DNA of 64,000 nucleotides from Lientehia hominis (GTDB taxonomy: Bacteria > Bacillota > Clostridia > Lachnospirales > Lachnospiraceae): positions 191,911 to 255,910 of the forward strand of contig NZ_JAJNOR010000006.1 of the NCBI RefSeq assembly GCF_021044755.1. The letters run 5' to 3'. Shown one piece after another: positions 8,737 through 17,666 of the stretch. The notes beneath the pieces were generated by a model, which saw nothing but the letters and a program-made list of their open reading frames with translations, made no database searches and had not been told where the DNA came from. A program made the position numbers and the translations under genes. How positions within the stretch are numbered: the stretch's first letter is position 1; each line of letters opens with the position of its first letter.

Positions 8737-11244
8737 TTATTCCCAGATCTGATATCGGTCACGGCCTTTTTCCTTTGCCTGATACAAGGCTTTATCCGCC
8801 CGTGTATACAGCTCATCGTAAGTATCGCCGCGGCTGGCCAGAGCCGCGCCCAGACTGATTGTCAGCCCTTTACCATCCTCGAGCCTCAGTTCACGTACCT
8901 TTTCACACAGGAATTGGCACTTATCCATGAGTATCCGGCGGTCTTTGATGGAATTCATGTAGACGGTGAATTCATCTCCTCCCGGCCTTCCGACGATATC
9001 ATTGGAGCGGAAGCTCTTTTTTAAAAGCTCCGCTACCTGAATCAGTACCCGGTCGCCCTGCATGTGCCCGTATGTATCGTTAACATTTTTAAAATTATCC
9101 ACATCGAACAGCAGAAGTGCTCCTATTTCTCTCTCCTGCAGATTATCAACAGCTTCTTTGATCTGTTTTCGGAGCGTCTCCGAGTTATAAATATGCGTCA
9201 GGCTGTCCAACTGCGCTTTCTGCAGCAGAATGTCCTTCTCATGCTTCTCTTCATCAATTATATTGAGCTTTCCGAGGGTATACGCCGGCGCCTCTCCGTC
9301 GAACACCGTCTCAATGGCTATCCGTACCCAGTGGCGGTCTCCTTCAAAAAACAGCTGAAGCTCGTGCACTCCGTCGTCACAGGAGCTGAGTATCTTATAG
9401 AAAAGCTCTTTCTGCTTTTCTTCATTCTCATTGTCTTCCGCCTTGTTGTGATCATATACGATCAGGCGGGGACGGCCGCTTTCCTTCGATGGGGCGGAGA
9501 CGATCGTCTTATTATCCCGGAAGCTGTATTCCAGAAAATATTCGTTTACCAGGCCGTATACTCGAAAATGCTTTTTCAGCTCAAGCGCCATCTGTTTGCT
9601 CATACGCGCTCTCTGGCGAAGAAAATATAACAAGGACAAGATGATGAGCATTAAAATCCCAGCGACCAATCCTATGGTCTCAAGAGGGTTCGCCTTGATA
9701 AAGCTTCGGACCGAAAAAGACTGCTTCTGTACTGTGTTTCGAATAAGGATTTTCTGCATTTCCTCCTCAGGTATCAGCAAGATAATCTTGTTCAATACGG
9801 AGATCAGTTCCTGGGGTCCTGGCTTTACAATGCCAAAGCATATCTCCCTGGACTTATATGCCTGGGGAATGAGCTTCAGATTCGCATATTGAGGCAGGTT
9901 GACAAAATACTGTGCCGTATAGGCGTCAACACATGTATAGTCTGCTTTTCCTTTGGCTACAGCTCGGATACATTCATCGGTGCTGTCATAATGCACCACT
10001 CCTCCTTCATGCTCTCCCCCATAATATCCCGAAAATGTCAGCGCAAGCGTTCCGCTCCCGATATCATCTTCACTGCATTTTTCATTCATGAGAATCACGT
10101 ATTGAGAGGATACGTAAGCCTGTGACATGGACAGCCGCCGTTCTTTGGCCAGATCATAGTCGTAGGGCATACCCGCCACGAGATCGATCTCATCATTTTC
10201 CGACCTCTTGTATAGTTCTTCCGGCGTATCTACACATACGAACTCAAATTGAAGTCCGGTATTCTCTGTCACATAGTCCAGCAGGTCGATGGAAATCCCT
10301 CCCAGGGATCCGTCCTCTTTCTGGTACTGATAAGGAGCCTGCCCTTTCAAGACTCCAATCCTCAGAGTTCCGGCGCTTTCCAAATACCGCTTTTCCTCAT
10401 CGCTCAGCATCAGCGTCTCTTCCGAATAAGAGAAATATTTTTCGTACAGAACATTGGAAAAATACGGATTCACCTGTTCGATGTTCATCATCGCAGCATT
10501 TAGTTCATCCAGCAGCTCAGCGTTTTTTCCTTTGGTCGTCACAAAATAAAAGGGCTTCGGAGAAAATCTCGCTACGGTTTTGACGCCTTCGATATAGTTC
10601 ATGCTGGAATTCACCATCATATCCGCCTGCCCGTTTTTCAGTGCCTGCAGCTGCTCCTCAACAGTAACACAATCCACGTATTCCGGCATGACCAGATTCA
10701 TCTCGCAGAAATCTTCCAGTTCCTCCCTGGTCTGCTTCGCTGCAGCCGGAGCTGCGATCCGGAAGCTCTGCTCGATCTGGGAATTGATCAGCTTATTATC
10801 GACCGTATCATAAAGCACCTGGAGCACTGTCTCTTTCACACCATAGCTTTGGCTGGAATAGTCAAACATCTGACCGGTTGTCTCATTGTATACCATGCCT
10901 CCCATCAGATCAATTTCACCGTTTTCCAGCATCTCCATCAGCGTAGTAAGGCTGTCATTGATATCTCCCGGCACCTCTACAAATTCATAATCCCAGCCCG
11001 TATACTGCGCCACTTCCTGCAGATATTCATAGGTATAGCCGGTATATCTGCCTTGATCGTCGACGTCCGTCAGACCAGCCTGTATCGGATATGCCACCCG
11101 TACCGTCCGGGTCCCCTGAATCTGCTCTGACTCAGCTTTTGCTTCCCGGTCACCGCCCTGTTCTCCCGCCGCCCGGACAGGATGAAAACCACTCATAAAT
11201 ATCACAATAGCCGTCATAAACAAACAGGCTAATCTCTTTTTCAT
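8737..11244 (-). CDS. diguanylate cyclase with two extracytoplasmic substrate-binding domains
   Basis: An 835-residue sensor enzyme. After a signal/anchor segment (1-25) come two consecutive SBP_bac_3-type amino-acid-binding domains (about 45-275 and 290-505), a membrane helix (about 522-545), a PAS-like region (about 560-675) and a GGDEF domain. The active-site motif G-G-D-E-F is intact at residues 755-759, and the product-inhibition I-site R-S-N-D is at 746-749. The enzyme should make cyclic di-GMP from two GTP in response to an extracellular amino-acid-like ligand. No EAL domain is present. The gene stands alone on minus and converges with the PfkB gene. A c-di-GMP riboswitch occurs 50 kb away in this window. 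Confidence 0.95.
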   Translation of the reverse strand: MKKRLACLFMTAIVIFMSGFHPVRAAGEQGGDREAKAESEQIQGTRTVRVAYPIQAGLTDVDDQGRYTGYTYEYLQEVAQYTGWDYEFVEVPGDINDSLTTLMEMLENGEIDLMGGMVYNETTGQMFDYSSQSYGVKETVLQVLYDTVDNKLINSQIEQSFRIAAPAAAKQTREELEDFCEMNLVMPEYVDCVTVEEQLQALKNGQADMMVNSSMNYIEGVKTVARFSPKPFYFVTTKGKNAELLDELNAAMMNIEQVNPYFSNVLYEKYFSYSEETLMLSDEEKRYLESAGTLRIGVLKGQAPYQYQKEDGSLGGISIDLLDYVTENTGLQFEFVCVDTPEELYKRSENDEIDLVAGMPYDYDLAKERRLSMSQAYVSSQYVILMNEKCSEDDIGSGTLALTFSGYYGGEHEGGVVHYDSTDECIRAVAKGKADYTCVDAYTAQYFVNLPQYANLKLIPQAYKSREICFGIVKPGPQELISVLNKIILLIPEEEMQKILIRNTVQKQSFSVRSFIKANPLETIGLVAGILMLIILSLLYFLRQRARMSKQMALELKKHFRVYGLVNEYFLEYSFRDNKTIVSAPSKESGRPRLIVYDHNKAEDNENEEKQKELFYKILSSCDDGVHELQLFFEGDRHWVRIAIETVFDGEAPAYTLGKLNIIDEEKHEKDILLQKAQLDSLTHIYNSETLRKQIKEAVDNLQEREIGALLLFDVDNFKNVNDTYGHMQGDRVLIQVAELLKKSFRSNDIVGRPGGDEFTVYMNSIKDRRILMDKCQFLCEKVRELRLEDGKGLTISLGAALASRGDTYDELYTRADKALYQAKEKGRDRYQIWE

Positions 11245-11372
11245 ATTATCATCCTCATTCCAGAACCATTATTTCTGTCCAAAAAATAATTCCTGCTTCT
11301 GTCATTCGTCTGTCAATATAACAAGAGTATTATACCTCTCCCGCCACTTTCCCGCAAGTCTAAGAAAGAACA

Positions 11373-11424
11373 TCGCGGACAGATGACCTGCCATTCTCAA
11401 AAATATCCGGTCATCTGCCCGCGA
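11373..11424 (-). terminator. long-stem hairpin after the HD-domain gene
   Basis: A 16-bp inverted repeat with one mismatch (11373-11388 with 11409-11424) encloses a 20-base loop. On minus it is followed by the moderately T-rich TGTTCTTTCTTAG. It lies 27 bases past the HD-domain gene and probably ends the phosphate-transporter/HD operon, although the T-run is weak. Confidence 0.55.
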
Positions 11425-11450
11425 AGTCATCTGCTTCTGCAGGTTTTCTG

Positions 11451-12116
11451 TTATACAATCTTACTTCCATTCGCCGTCATCTTGAAGCGCATGCCCAGCA
11501 TTTCCGCAGCCCGGCGGCACATCAGCATTCTCTGCAGGAATATCTCAAAATAATCCATCATGGAGCACATGCTTTCATCCAGTTCAATGTTCAGGGTTAT
11601 GACCTTCTTTTCCGCCTGAATCATCAGTTTGGAAGATTTGGCGGCATAATTCACCCGGTCATGCTTGTCAAAAGTCTCTTTGATCTTATTCCGCACCCGG
11701 TTCCTCCTTACATCCGTCTTGTCTGCCAGGATCAAAGCGGCCGACACTGCATCAACGGCTGTCCCTGTATGTTCGTCGTGCTCTCCGATAGCGCTGACCA
11801 CCACGGCTGTTTCTCCGGCGTTCATTCCCTGCTCTCTTAAAAGCTGGAAAGCCATCAGGGCTCCACTGTGGGCATGGTCATTCCTGTTCACACAGTTTCC
11901 AATATCATGCAGGTATCCGGCAATCCGGGCCAGTTCCGCCGTCCGCTTTTCGCAGCCCAGCTCCTTCAGAATCTTTCCCGCTGTTTCGGCTGTCTTTACC
12001 GCATGCTTTTCAGAATGCTCTGTAAAACCCAGGGCTCCCAGTACCGCGTCTCCCTGTTCAATATATGCCTTAATCTTCTTTGATTCCTTTAGGCTCTTAT
12101 ACGTGATCTCTTCCAT
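11451..12116 (-). CDS. HD domain-containing phosphohydrolase-like protein
   Basis: A 221-residue cytosolic protein with an HD domain. An early E-H-S-E-K-H-A motif (about residues 34-40) is followed by Y-L-H-D-I-G-N (about 70) and N-D-H-A-H-S-G, which supply the usual histidine/aspartate metal ligands. The family hydrolyses phosphomonoesters or phosphodiesters, often nucleotides. The substrate here is unknown, and I see none of the extra motifs of HD-GYP c-di-GMP phosphodiesterases. It lies 25 bases behind the Na/phosphate cotransporter gene and is probably cotranscribed with it, which hints at a role in phosphate or nucleotide metabolism. Confidence 0.85.
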   Translation of the reverse strand: MEEITYKSLKESKKIKAYIEQGDAVLGALGFTEHSEKHAVKTAETAGKILKELGCEKRTAELARIAGYLHDIGNCVNRNDHAHSGALMAFQLLREQGMNAGETAVVVSAIGEHDEHTGTAVDAVSAALILADKTDVRRNRVRNKIKETFDKHDRVNYAAKSSKLMIQAEKKVITLNIELDESMCSMMDYFEIFLQRMLMCRRAAEMLGMRFKMTANGSKIV

Positions 12117-12141
12117 ATTTCTCCTTTATTTCCCGTCTGAA

Positions 12142-13797
12142 TCACATTTCATCCTTCACATATCCGGCTATATTGTACGCATGATCAGATACCCGTTCCA
12201 GATTTCCCATGATATCCAGGAAAATGACACCGTGGGAAGCGCGGCACTCATTGTTCGCCAGCCTGGCTATATGTTTGTCCCTCAAATCTTCCTCGGTGCT
12301 GTCCACCAAATCTTCAAACTTGATAACCTGGCGGATGCTTTCCGCATCCTCATTCCTTCTGGCTGATACGGCGTTTTCCACGGAGCCCACCGCATAGGAG
12401 AAAATGGTCTCCAGATCCTTCTGGCCCATGGGGGAGAACTGGATATCTCCCTGAATCTTGCTCTCGGCCAGCTCCGCGATATTTTCTGCGTGGTCCCCGA
12501 TGCGCTCCAGGTCGTTGACCGTATAAAGAAGATTTTTAACCTGTTCTGACTGTTCCTCCATCAACGAAAGATTGGAAATCTTCACCAGATATTCCGTCAG
12601 CGCCTTTTCCATGAAATTTATGGTTTTTTCCTGGGCAAAGATCCGGTCCACCGATTCCTGATTGTTTGTGAGGACCGCGTCCTCTCCCAATTTCACGTTG
12701 TCGAGGGACAGCTCTCCCATGCGGACGACTTCGCGCTTCGCGGTCTCAATGGCAAAGGAGGGGTTTTCCAAAATTCTGGTGTCCAAATGGGACATGATCT
12801 GCTGCTCAAGTGTCTCCTCCGGCTCCTGTACCTTTTCCCGGACAATCTTCCCGGACAGGGATACCAGCCTGCCCGCAAAAGGAAACATAATCAGTGTGTT
12901 CGTCACGTTGAATATGGTATGGAACACGGAAATCTGTGTACTGTTGATAGTGGACGCCGCCCAGTTCCCATTCAGGCTGAACACGATGAACATCACTATG
13001 CCGAACAGCACCGCGCCCATCACGTTGAACATCAGATGAATGACTGCCGCCCGTTTCGCCGTCTTATGGGCTCCGGCACTGGCGAGCAGCGCCGTCACGC
13101 AGGTACCGATATTTTGCCCCAAGGTGATATAGACGGCCGAATTCCAGGTGACCACTCCGTTCATGGCCAAGGTCTGCAGAATACCAACGGAAGCTGAGGA
13201 GCTCTGAATGATTCCGGTGACCACCACACCGGCCAAAATACCGAAGATCGGATTGCTTCCAAGCACCGTGAATATCTGAGCAAACACAGGCGCGTCTTTA
13301 TAAGGTTCTATGGAGCCGGACATAAAGCTCAGCCCAATGAACAGGACACCGAAACCCACCAGGATGGTTCCAATTTCCTTTTGGCGTTCCTTTTTCGCAA
13401 ACAGGAGCATGAATGCCCCGATACCAATGAGGACAGGAGCAAAGAATTCCGGTTTCATGACTTCTCCCCATTCACTCATGGATACCAGCCATGCGGTGAC
13501 GGTCGTACCGATATTGGCGCCCATAATGACGCCTACCGCCTGGGACAGACTCAGTATCCCGGCGTTGACAAAACCGACGACCATGACCGTGGTCGCGGAG
13601 CTGCTCTGGATGATGGCGGTGATCAGCGCGCCCAGCAGCACGCCTAAGAGCCGGTTGTTCGTGATATATCCCAACATCCGCTTCATCCGGCCTCCGGCCG
13701 CTTTCTGAAGGCCGTCCGCCATGATATTCATACCATAGAGGAACATACCCAGGCCGCCGACAAATTGGAATAAAAGTTTCACATCGCTTAATGACAT
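12142..13797 (-). CDS. Na+/phosphate cotransporter with PhoU-like domain
   Basis: A 551-residue protein. The N-terminal half contains the duplicated Na/Pi-cotransporter core with two Q-S-S-S-A motifs (I-I-Q-S-S-S-A-T-T and I-I-Q-S-S-S-A-S-V). The C-terminal third is PhoU-like and helical, with the repeated metal-binding pattern N-D-L-E-R-I-G-D-H-A and G-N-L-E-R-V-S-D-H-A. It should import phosphate with sodium, the PhoU part providing regulation. The ATG is chosen behind GAGGGAG; the next upstream ATG lies within that ribosome binding site. Pho-box-like direct repeats lie upstream. Confidence 0.93.
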   Translation of the reverse strand: MSLSDVKLLFQFVGGLGMFLYGMNIMADGLQKAAGGRMKRMLGYITNNRLLGVLLGALITAIIQSSSATTVMVVGFVNAGILSLSQAVGVIMGANIGTTVTAWLVSMSEWGEVMKPEFFAPVLIGIGAFMLLFAKKERQKEIGTILVGFGVLFIGLSFMSGSIEPYKDAPVFAQIFTVLGSNPIFGILAGVVVTGIIQSSSASVGILQTLAMNGVVTWNSAVYITLGQNIGTCVTALLASAGAHKTAKRAAVIHLMFNVMGAVLFGIVMFIVFSLNGNWAASTINSTQISVFHTIFNVTNTLIMFPFAGRLVSLSGKIVREKVQEPEETLEQQIMSHLDTRILENPSFAIETAKREVVRMGELSLDNVKLGEDAVLTNNQESVDRIFAQEKTINFMEKALTEYLVKISNLSLMEEQSEQVKNLLYTVNDLERIGDHAENIAELAESKIQGDIQFSPMGQKDLETIFSYAVGSVENAVSARRNEDAESIRQVIKFEDLVDSTEEDLRDKHIARLANNECRASHGVIFLDIMGNLERVSDHAYNIAGYVKDEM

Positions 13798-13854
13798 AAA
13801 AATCTCCCTCATACACGTAATCAGAATCGTTCATCTTCTACTATACAAAATTTA

Positions 13855-13893
13855 TGTCAATTCAAAACCATCTTTATGTAAAATTTGTGTAAA
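13855..13893 (-). promoter_or_regulatory. Pho-box-like direct repeats upstream of the phosphate cotransporter
   Basis: On minus, TTTACA (13893-13888) and TTTACA (13882-13877) are followed at the same 11-base pitch by a weaker ATGGTT (13871-13866) and TTGACA (13860-13855), each separated by 5 bases. A possible -10 TATAGT lies at 13844-13839. PhoP of Bacillus recognises TT(A/T/C)ACA repeats with exactly this spacing upstream of phosphate-starvation genes. The match is by pattern, and no PhoP gene is in the window. Confidence 0.55.
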
Positions 13894-14023
13894 GTCAATA
13901 TTTGAATCAAGCTTGAATCAGTCCCGCACATCGAGAAATAATTATTATTATTTCCGCCTTCATCTGATATTATTACATCAGCATCGCTTTCAATGTAAAA
14001 TTTTTGTCTCTACACGGTAATTT

Positions 14024-14057
14024 AAAAGCCCCGGTACCGGCACCGGGGCTTTTTTTC
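14024..14057. terminator. bidirectional terminator after dhaL
   Basis: AGCCCCGGT (14027-14035) pairs with ACCGGGGCT (14042-14050) around a 6-base loop. A seven-T run follows on plus, and TTTTAAATT follows on minus. It lies 49 bases past the end of DhaL and ends the long liv/amidohydrolase/dhaKL operon. The 301 bases between DhaL and the phosphate cotransporter hold this terminator, an AT-rich stretch and the Pho-box-like promoter, and no gene. Confidence 0.85.
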
Positions 14058-14098
14058 ATATCATTCGCACTTTCATCATTGCCTGATATATTCTTCAG

Positions 14099-14743
14099 TT
14101 ATAATGTTTCGATTATATAATCCATCATAATACTAATTTGATAAGACATAGTCACCGCTCCCGGATCCAGGTGTCCGACACCCTTGTTCTCCTGATAAGA
14201 GGCTCTGCCTCTGACGGCCTCCATGTTTTTTGTATTTTCTGCTCCGTCAATGGCCGCCTGCTTAACCGCGAGGCACAATTCTTTCTCTGATTTGTGCTCC
14301 GCCAATGCCTGACGATATGTCTTTACTGCCGGTGCGAGACTGTCAATCATCGTCTTAAAGCCTTCTTTGGATTGTCCTCTGCTTATGATGGCTTCCAACA
14401 TCGCCGCAAGGGCATCACAAAGACTATTTACATCAAGCGTGTCCTTCCCTTTCACCGCCCTGGCAGCGGCCAGATAAGCGCTTCCGTATAAAACGCCGGA
14501 AGATCCGCCGATCACTGCCATCATTGTCTTTCCCATTTCCTGAAAGACTCTGTCAATGGGCATACTTAAGAATTGATCTGTTTGCTTTGTCAGCCGCTCA
14601 AATCCCATATCCATGTTGACCCAATGATCGCCGTCACCGGTTGCGCTGTCCAGCGCAGTGATATAGTCCTTTTGGGCATGTATATAGGCGTAGGTTCTTT
14701 TCACAAATTCCGCATAGTCTGTCGAAGAAATCATAAATCCCAT
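14099..14743 (-). CDS. dhaL: dihydroxyacetone kinase subunit DhaL-like
   Basis: A 214-residue helical-barrel protein of the DhaL/Dak2 family. The Mg-nucleotide motif D-S-A-T-G-D-G-D-H-W-V-N-M (about residues 31-43) keeps the aspartates that bind Mg-ADP or Mg-ATP, and the G-G-S-S-G-V-L-Y-G and G-A-V-T-M-S motifs are present. DhaL carries the nucleotide and transfers phosphate to the substrate bound on DhaK. In PTS-linked systems DhaM is needed to rephosphorylate it; no dhaM lies in this operon. It is the last gene of the operon starting at the solute-binding protein near 22.8 kb. Confidence 0.92.
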   Translation of the reverse strand: MGFMISSTDYAEFVKRTYAYIHAQKDYITALDSATGDGDHWVNMDMGFERLTKQTDQFLSMPIDRVFQEMGKTMMAVIGGSSGVLYGSAYLAAARAVKGKDTLDVNSLCDALAAMLEAIISRGQSKEGFKTMIDSLAPAVKTYRQALAEHKSEKELCLAVKQAAIDGAENTKNMEAVRGRASYQENKGVGHLDPGAVTMSYQISIMMDYIIETL

Positions 14744-14768
14744 AATCTGATCTCCCTTTCCTCAAATT

Positions 14769-15764
14769 TTACTTATCCAATATTTTCAGAGCCGGTGTAT
14801 CACAAGGAGCATCCAGCAATTCTTTTAATTCATCATCCAGCTTCATTAAGGTAAGGGAACAGCCCGCCATATCCAATGACGTACAGAAATTGCCTACAAA
14901 TGTTTTATATACCTTGATTTCCCGATCTTTTAATAAGTTTTGGACCTCACGATTCATGATATATAATTCCATAAGCGGCGTTGCTCCAAGTCCATTGACC
15001 ATGACCGCAACTTCACTTTCTGAATAATCATAATCCTTCAGGATTCTTTCCAGCAGATCTTTTGCTAATTCTTTTGCCGGCTTAATTTCAGAACGCCCCA
15101 CCCCAGGCTCTCCATGGATTCCCATGCCGATTTCAATTTCATTATCCGCCATCTCGAATCCCGGTTTCCCCACTGACGGAAGCGTACAGGAACTCATTGC
15201 CATTCCCACACTGCGAATATTGGCAATCGCATGCTCTGCCGCTTGTTTTACTTCCTTCAAAGCAGCACCCTGTTCTGCCTTTGCCCCCGCGATTTTATGT
15301 ACGAAAACAGTTCCCGCGATTCCTCTCCGTCCGGTTGAATAGGTGCTATCCGGTACGGCAACATCATCTTTAACCACAACCGTTTCAACTTCAACATCAT
15401 CCATCTCAGCAAGCTCAGCAGAAAAACCAAAATTCATAATATCTCCGGAATAATTCTTAACAACCATGAGAACGCCTTTTCCCTTATTGACCTGGCGGAT
15501 CGCTTCTGTAATGCGATCCGGACTCGGTGAAGAGAATACATTGCCTGCAATGGCAGCATCCAGCATACCGATTCCCACATAGCCAGCGTGAAGTGGTTCA
15601 TGTCCTGCACCTCCTCCTGAGATGACAGCGACCTTATCTCCTTTTTCTTTTCTTGTAATGATTTCCAGATCCGGTGTATAGGTCAGTTTATCCGGATATG
15701 CGAGCTGCAGTCCTTCCATCGCTTCTCCCACCGCTTTTGATGGATCATTCATCAGTTTTTTCAT
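14769..15764 (-). CDS. dhaK: dihydroxyacetone kinase subunit DhaK-like
   Basis: A 331-residue DhaK/Dak1 protein. It has the phosphate-binding loop G-G-G-A-G-H-E-P (H55 region) and the G-I-H-G-E-P-G-V-G-R motif, whose histidine forms the covalent hemiaminal with the short ketose in characterised DhaK. It binds dihydroxyacetone or a related triose/tetrose and is phosphorylated through DhaL. The start behind GGGGAAGG is preferred to an upstream in-frame ATG nine codons earlier. DhaK and DhaL are 25 bases apart. DhaK paralogues acting on other short ketoses are known, so the substrate should not be assumed to be dihydroxyacetone. Confidence 0.93.
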   Translation of the reverse strand: MKKLMNDPSKAVGEAMEGLQLAYPDKLTYTPDLEIITRKEKGDKVAVISGGGAGHEPLHAGYVGIGMLDAAIAGNVFSSPSPDRITEAIRQVNKGKGVLMVVKNYSGDIMNFGFSAELAEMDDVEVETVVVKDDVAVPDSTYSTGRRGIAGTVFVHKIAGAKAEQGAALKEVKQAAEHAIANIRSVGMAMSSCTLPSVGKPGFEMADNEIEIGMGIHGEPGVGRSEIKPAKELAKDLLERILKDYDYSESEVAVMVNGLGATPLMELYIMNREVQNLLKDREIKVYKTFVGNFCTSLDMAGCSLTLMKLDDELKELLDAPCDTPALKILDK

Positions 15765-15794
15765 AGCCTTCCCCTTTCCGGTAAAATACACACT

Positions 15795-16949
15795 TTATAT
15801 TTTCTTTAAACAGTACAAATCCTCTGCATTTTTTCTCAGAATCATATCTCCTATTCCTTCACAATACGCTCTTGAGAAATAATTTTTATTGATATAGTCT
15901 TCCAGTGTTTCAGCCAGCACTCTTTTAAAATAATTTGCAGCAAACCAGGACTGGTCAACATTTCCGCCGCCGTCTGATCCATACATGATCTTATTATGAG
16001 GACATACATCCAGTACTTTTCTAAACTCTGTTTCAACAGCTCGTCCCAGATAGGAAACCGTTGAGGATATATCCAAATATACGTTTGTATAATTCGCCGC
16101 CAAAAAAGCGGACTCATATCCATATGGAAACCCGGAATGAACAATAACGATTTTCGTTTGCTTCCCTATATCAGTATTAATGAGTTCATATAAGTCATTG
16201 GGATTCATAAGTCTCAGGTCGCATGCCGGCGGGTCACCCACCCCGGAATGAATCTGAAAAGCGATTCCATACTGATGTGCAAGCTCCATTCCATGATAAA
16301 CCATATAGTCTCGAAATGGCTTGTCCTTCCTGTCAGAAATATATTTCCCTTGATAAACTGTCTCATAGTTTACCCGGGCTTCTTCATACGTAACCGGTGC
16401 CCATTTCAATCCAGTATAATATCCGACAACTGTTTTAATCCCTGCAACTGAATGATCCTTTATATAATCCTTCACATATTGGTCGAATGCTTTCAGCATC
16501 TCTTCAAAAGATAAATTTTTACGATAAAGGTATCTGTCACATGTAGTTTCAACTCGTATCAGATCATAAACCTGACAAACATCCTCCATTGTCTCATGAA
16601 AAACCTTAAATTCATTCGGAGTTAATCCTTCCCCGGTAATTGGAAAGCCAGAATCGGATATCATGGAGACGATTCCTGCATCTTGATACAATGCCTTTAC
16701 AAAGCCCTTGTAGTCCGCTTTTGCTTTTTCATTACGAATTTCAACAACTTCTTCCTCATTTGCATGAGAAAGCTGAAACAAACGCTTGTATTCCTGTAAA
16801 GCCATCTGATAAGATGTCAGATAATGAAAATCTTTAAGACCTTTGTGGGTACACATGGAAAACGCGTATGTAAAATCCTCTTTTTCTCTTGTAGGTATAA
16901 AAGGGTGTGCATGTGAATCAACAATTGTTATTTCCCGAAAATCAAGCAT
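15795..16949 (-). CDS. amidohydrolase family protein (paralogue 2)
   Basis: A 384-residue TIM-barrel metal hydrolase of the Amidohydro_2 group. The metal motif H-x-H is at 13-15 (D-S-H-A-H-P-F). Later ligands are suggested by F-Q-I-H-S-G-V-G-D, V-H-S-G-F-P-Y and G-S-D-G-G-G. It is clearly related along its length to the other amidohydrolase of the same operon (20421-21584); shared segments include V-x-Y-Y-T-G-L and H-x-G-x-G-D. It sits between livF and dhaK. It probably cleaves a C-N or C-O bond, or opens a lactone, of the imported compound, feeding DhaK/DhaL. The ATG follows GGGAGG. Confidence 0.85.
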   Translation of the reverse strand: MLDFREITIVDSHAHPFIPTREKEDFTYAFSMCTHKGLKDFHYLTSYQMALQEYKRLFQLSHANEEEVVEIRNEKAKADYKGFVKALYQDAGIVSMISDSGFPITGEGLTPNEFKVFHETMEDVCQVYDLIRVETTCDRYLYRKNLSFEEMLKAFDQYVKDYIKDHSVAGIKTVVGYYTGLKWAPVTYEEARVNYETVYQGKYISDRKDKPFRDYMVYHGMELAHQYGIAFQIHSGVGDPPACDLRLMNPNDLYELINTDIGKQTKIVIVHSGFPYGYESAFLAANYTNVYLDISSTVSYLGRAVETEFRKVLDVCPHNKIMYGSDGGGNVDQSWFAANYFKRVLAETLEDYINKNYFSRAYCEGIGDMILRKNAEDLYCLKKI

Positions 16950-16961
16950 AAGCGCCTCCCT

Positions 16962-17666
16962 TTATCCTAAATAGGCCTTTACAACGGTATCGGAACGCAA
17001 TAAGTTTTCCGCGGTATCTTCTGTTACAATACGTCCTGACTCAATCACATAGCACCGGTCCGCAGTTTTAAGGGCCATACGTGCATTTTGTTCTACCAGA
17101 ATAATGGTAACTCCCATCTCGCGGATACGGCCGAATAGTTTAAAAATATCTGTAATGATCAAAGGCGCAAGCCCCAGAGAAGGTTCATCCAGCATCAGCA
17201 CTTTCGGTTTTGCCATCATGGCTCGTCCGATTGCAAGCATCTGCTGTTCTCCGCCTGATAAAGTACCTCCCATTTGATGGATTCTCTCTTTGAGAATTGG
17301 AAAGAGTGTAAAGACCGTCTCCAGTTCTTTTTCGTTTTCGGATGTACTTCCGAAATATCCGCCTAACATCAAATTATCCTTGACCGTAAATCCGGGAAAA
17401 ATGTGACGTGCTTCTGGCGCCAGAATGACACCGCTTTTCACAATTTTTCTCGTTTCTTTTTTTGTGATATCTTCTCCTTTAAACGTTATTTTACCTGCCG
17501 CTTTCGGAACAAGGCCCATAATTGAATTCATAAGAGTCGATTTTCCAGCTCCATTTGCTCCGATCAGAGTAATGATTTCTCCCTCATTAACGTCAAGGGA
17601 AATTCCTCTAAGCGCTTGAATTCCACCGTAGCGTACTTTCAAATCTTTGACAGAAAGGATGCTCAT
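16962..17666 (-). CDS. livF: branched-chain amino acid-type ABC transporter ATP-binding protein LivF-like
   Basis: A 234-residue ATPase with Walker A G-A-N-G-A-G-K-S-T, signature L-S-G-G-E-Q-Q-M and Walker B V-L-M-L-D-E-P-S-L-G-L-A-P, the last being characteristic of LivF. It pairs with LivG in a heterodimer driving LivH/LivM. Its start overlaps the livG stop by 4 bases, a sign of translational coupling. Despite the Liv name, transporters of this class also carry amides, urea and aromatic compounds. The flanking amidohydrolases argue against a simple amino acid as substrate. Confidence 0.93.
   Translation of the reverse strand: MSILSVKDLKVRYGGIQALRGISLDVNEGEIITLIGANGAGKSTLMNSIMGLVPKAAGKITFKGEDITKKETRKIVKSGVILAPEARHIFPGFTVKDNLMLGGYFGSTSENEKELETVFTLFPILKERIHQMGGTLSGGEQQMLAIGRAMMAKPKVLMLDEPSLGLAPLIITDIFKLFGRIREMGVTIILVEQNARMALKTADRCYVIESGRIVTEDTAENLLRSDTVVKAYLG

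Noticed and set aside
8593..9024. Plus-strand frame spanning the convergent end of the PfkB and diguanylate cyclase genes
   Set aside because: It overlaps two well-supported genes in other frames, with no ribosome binding site or recognisable domain.
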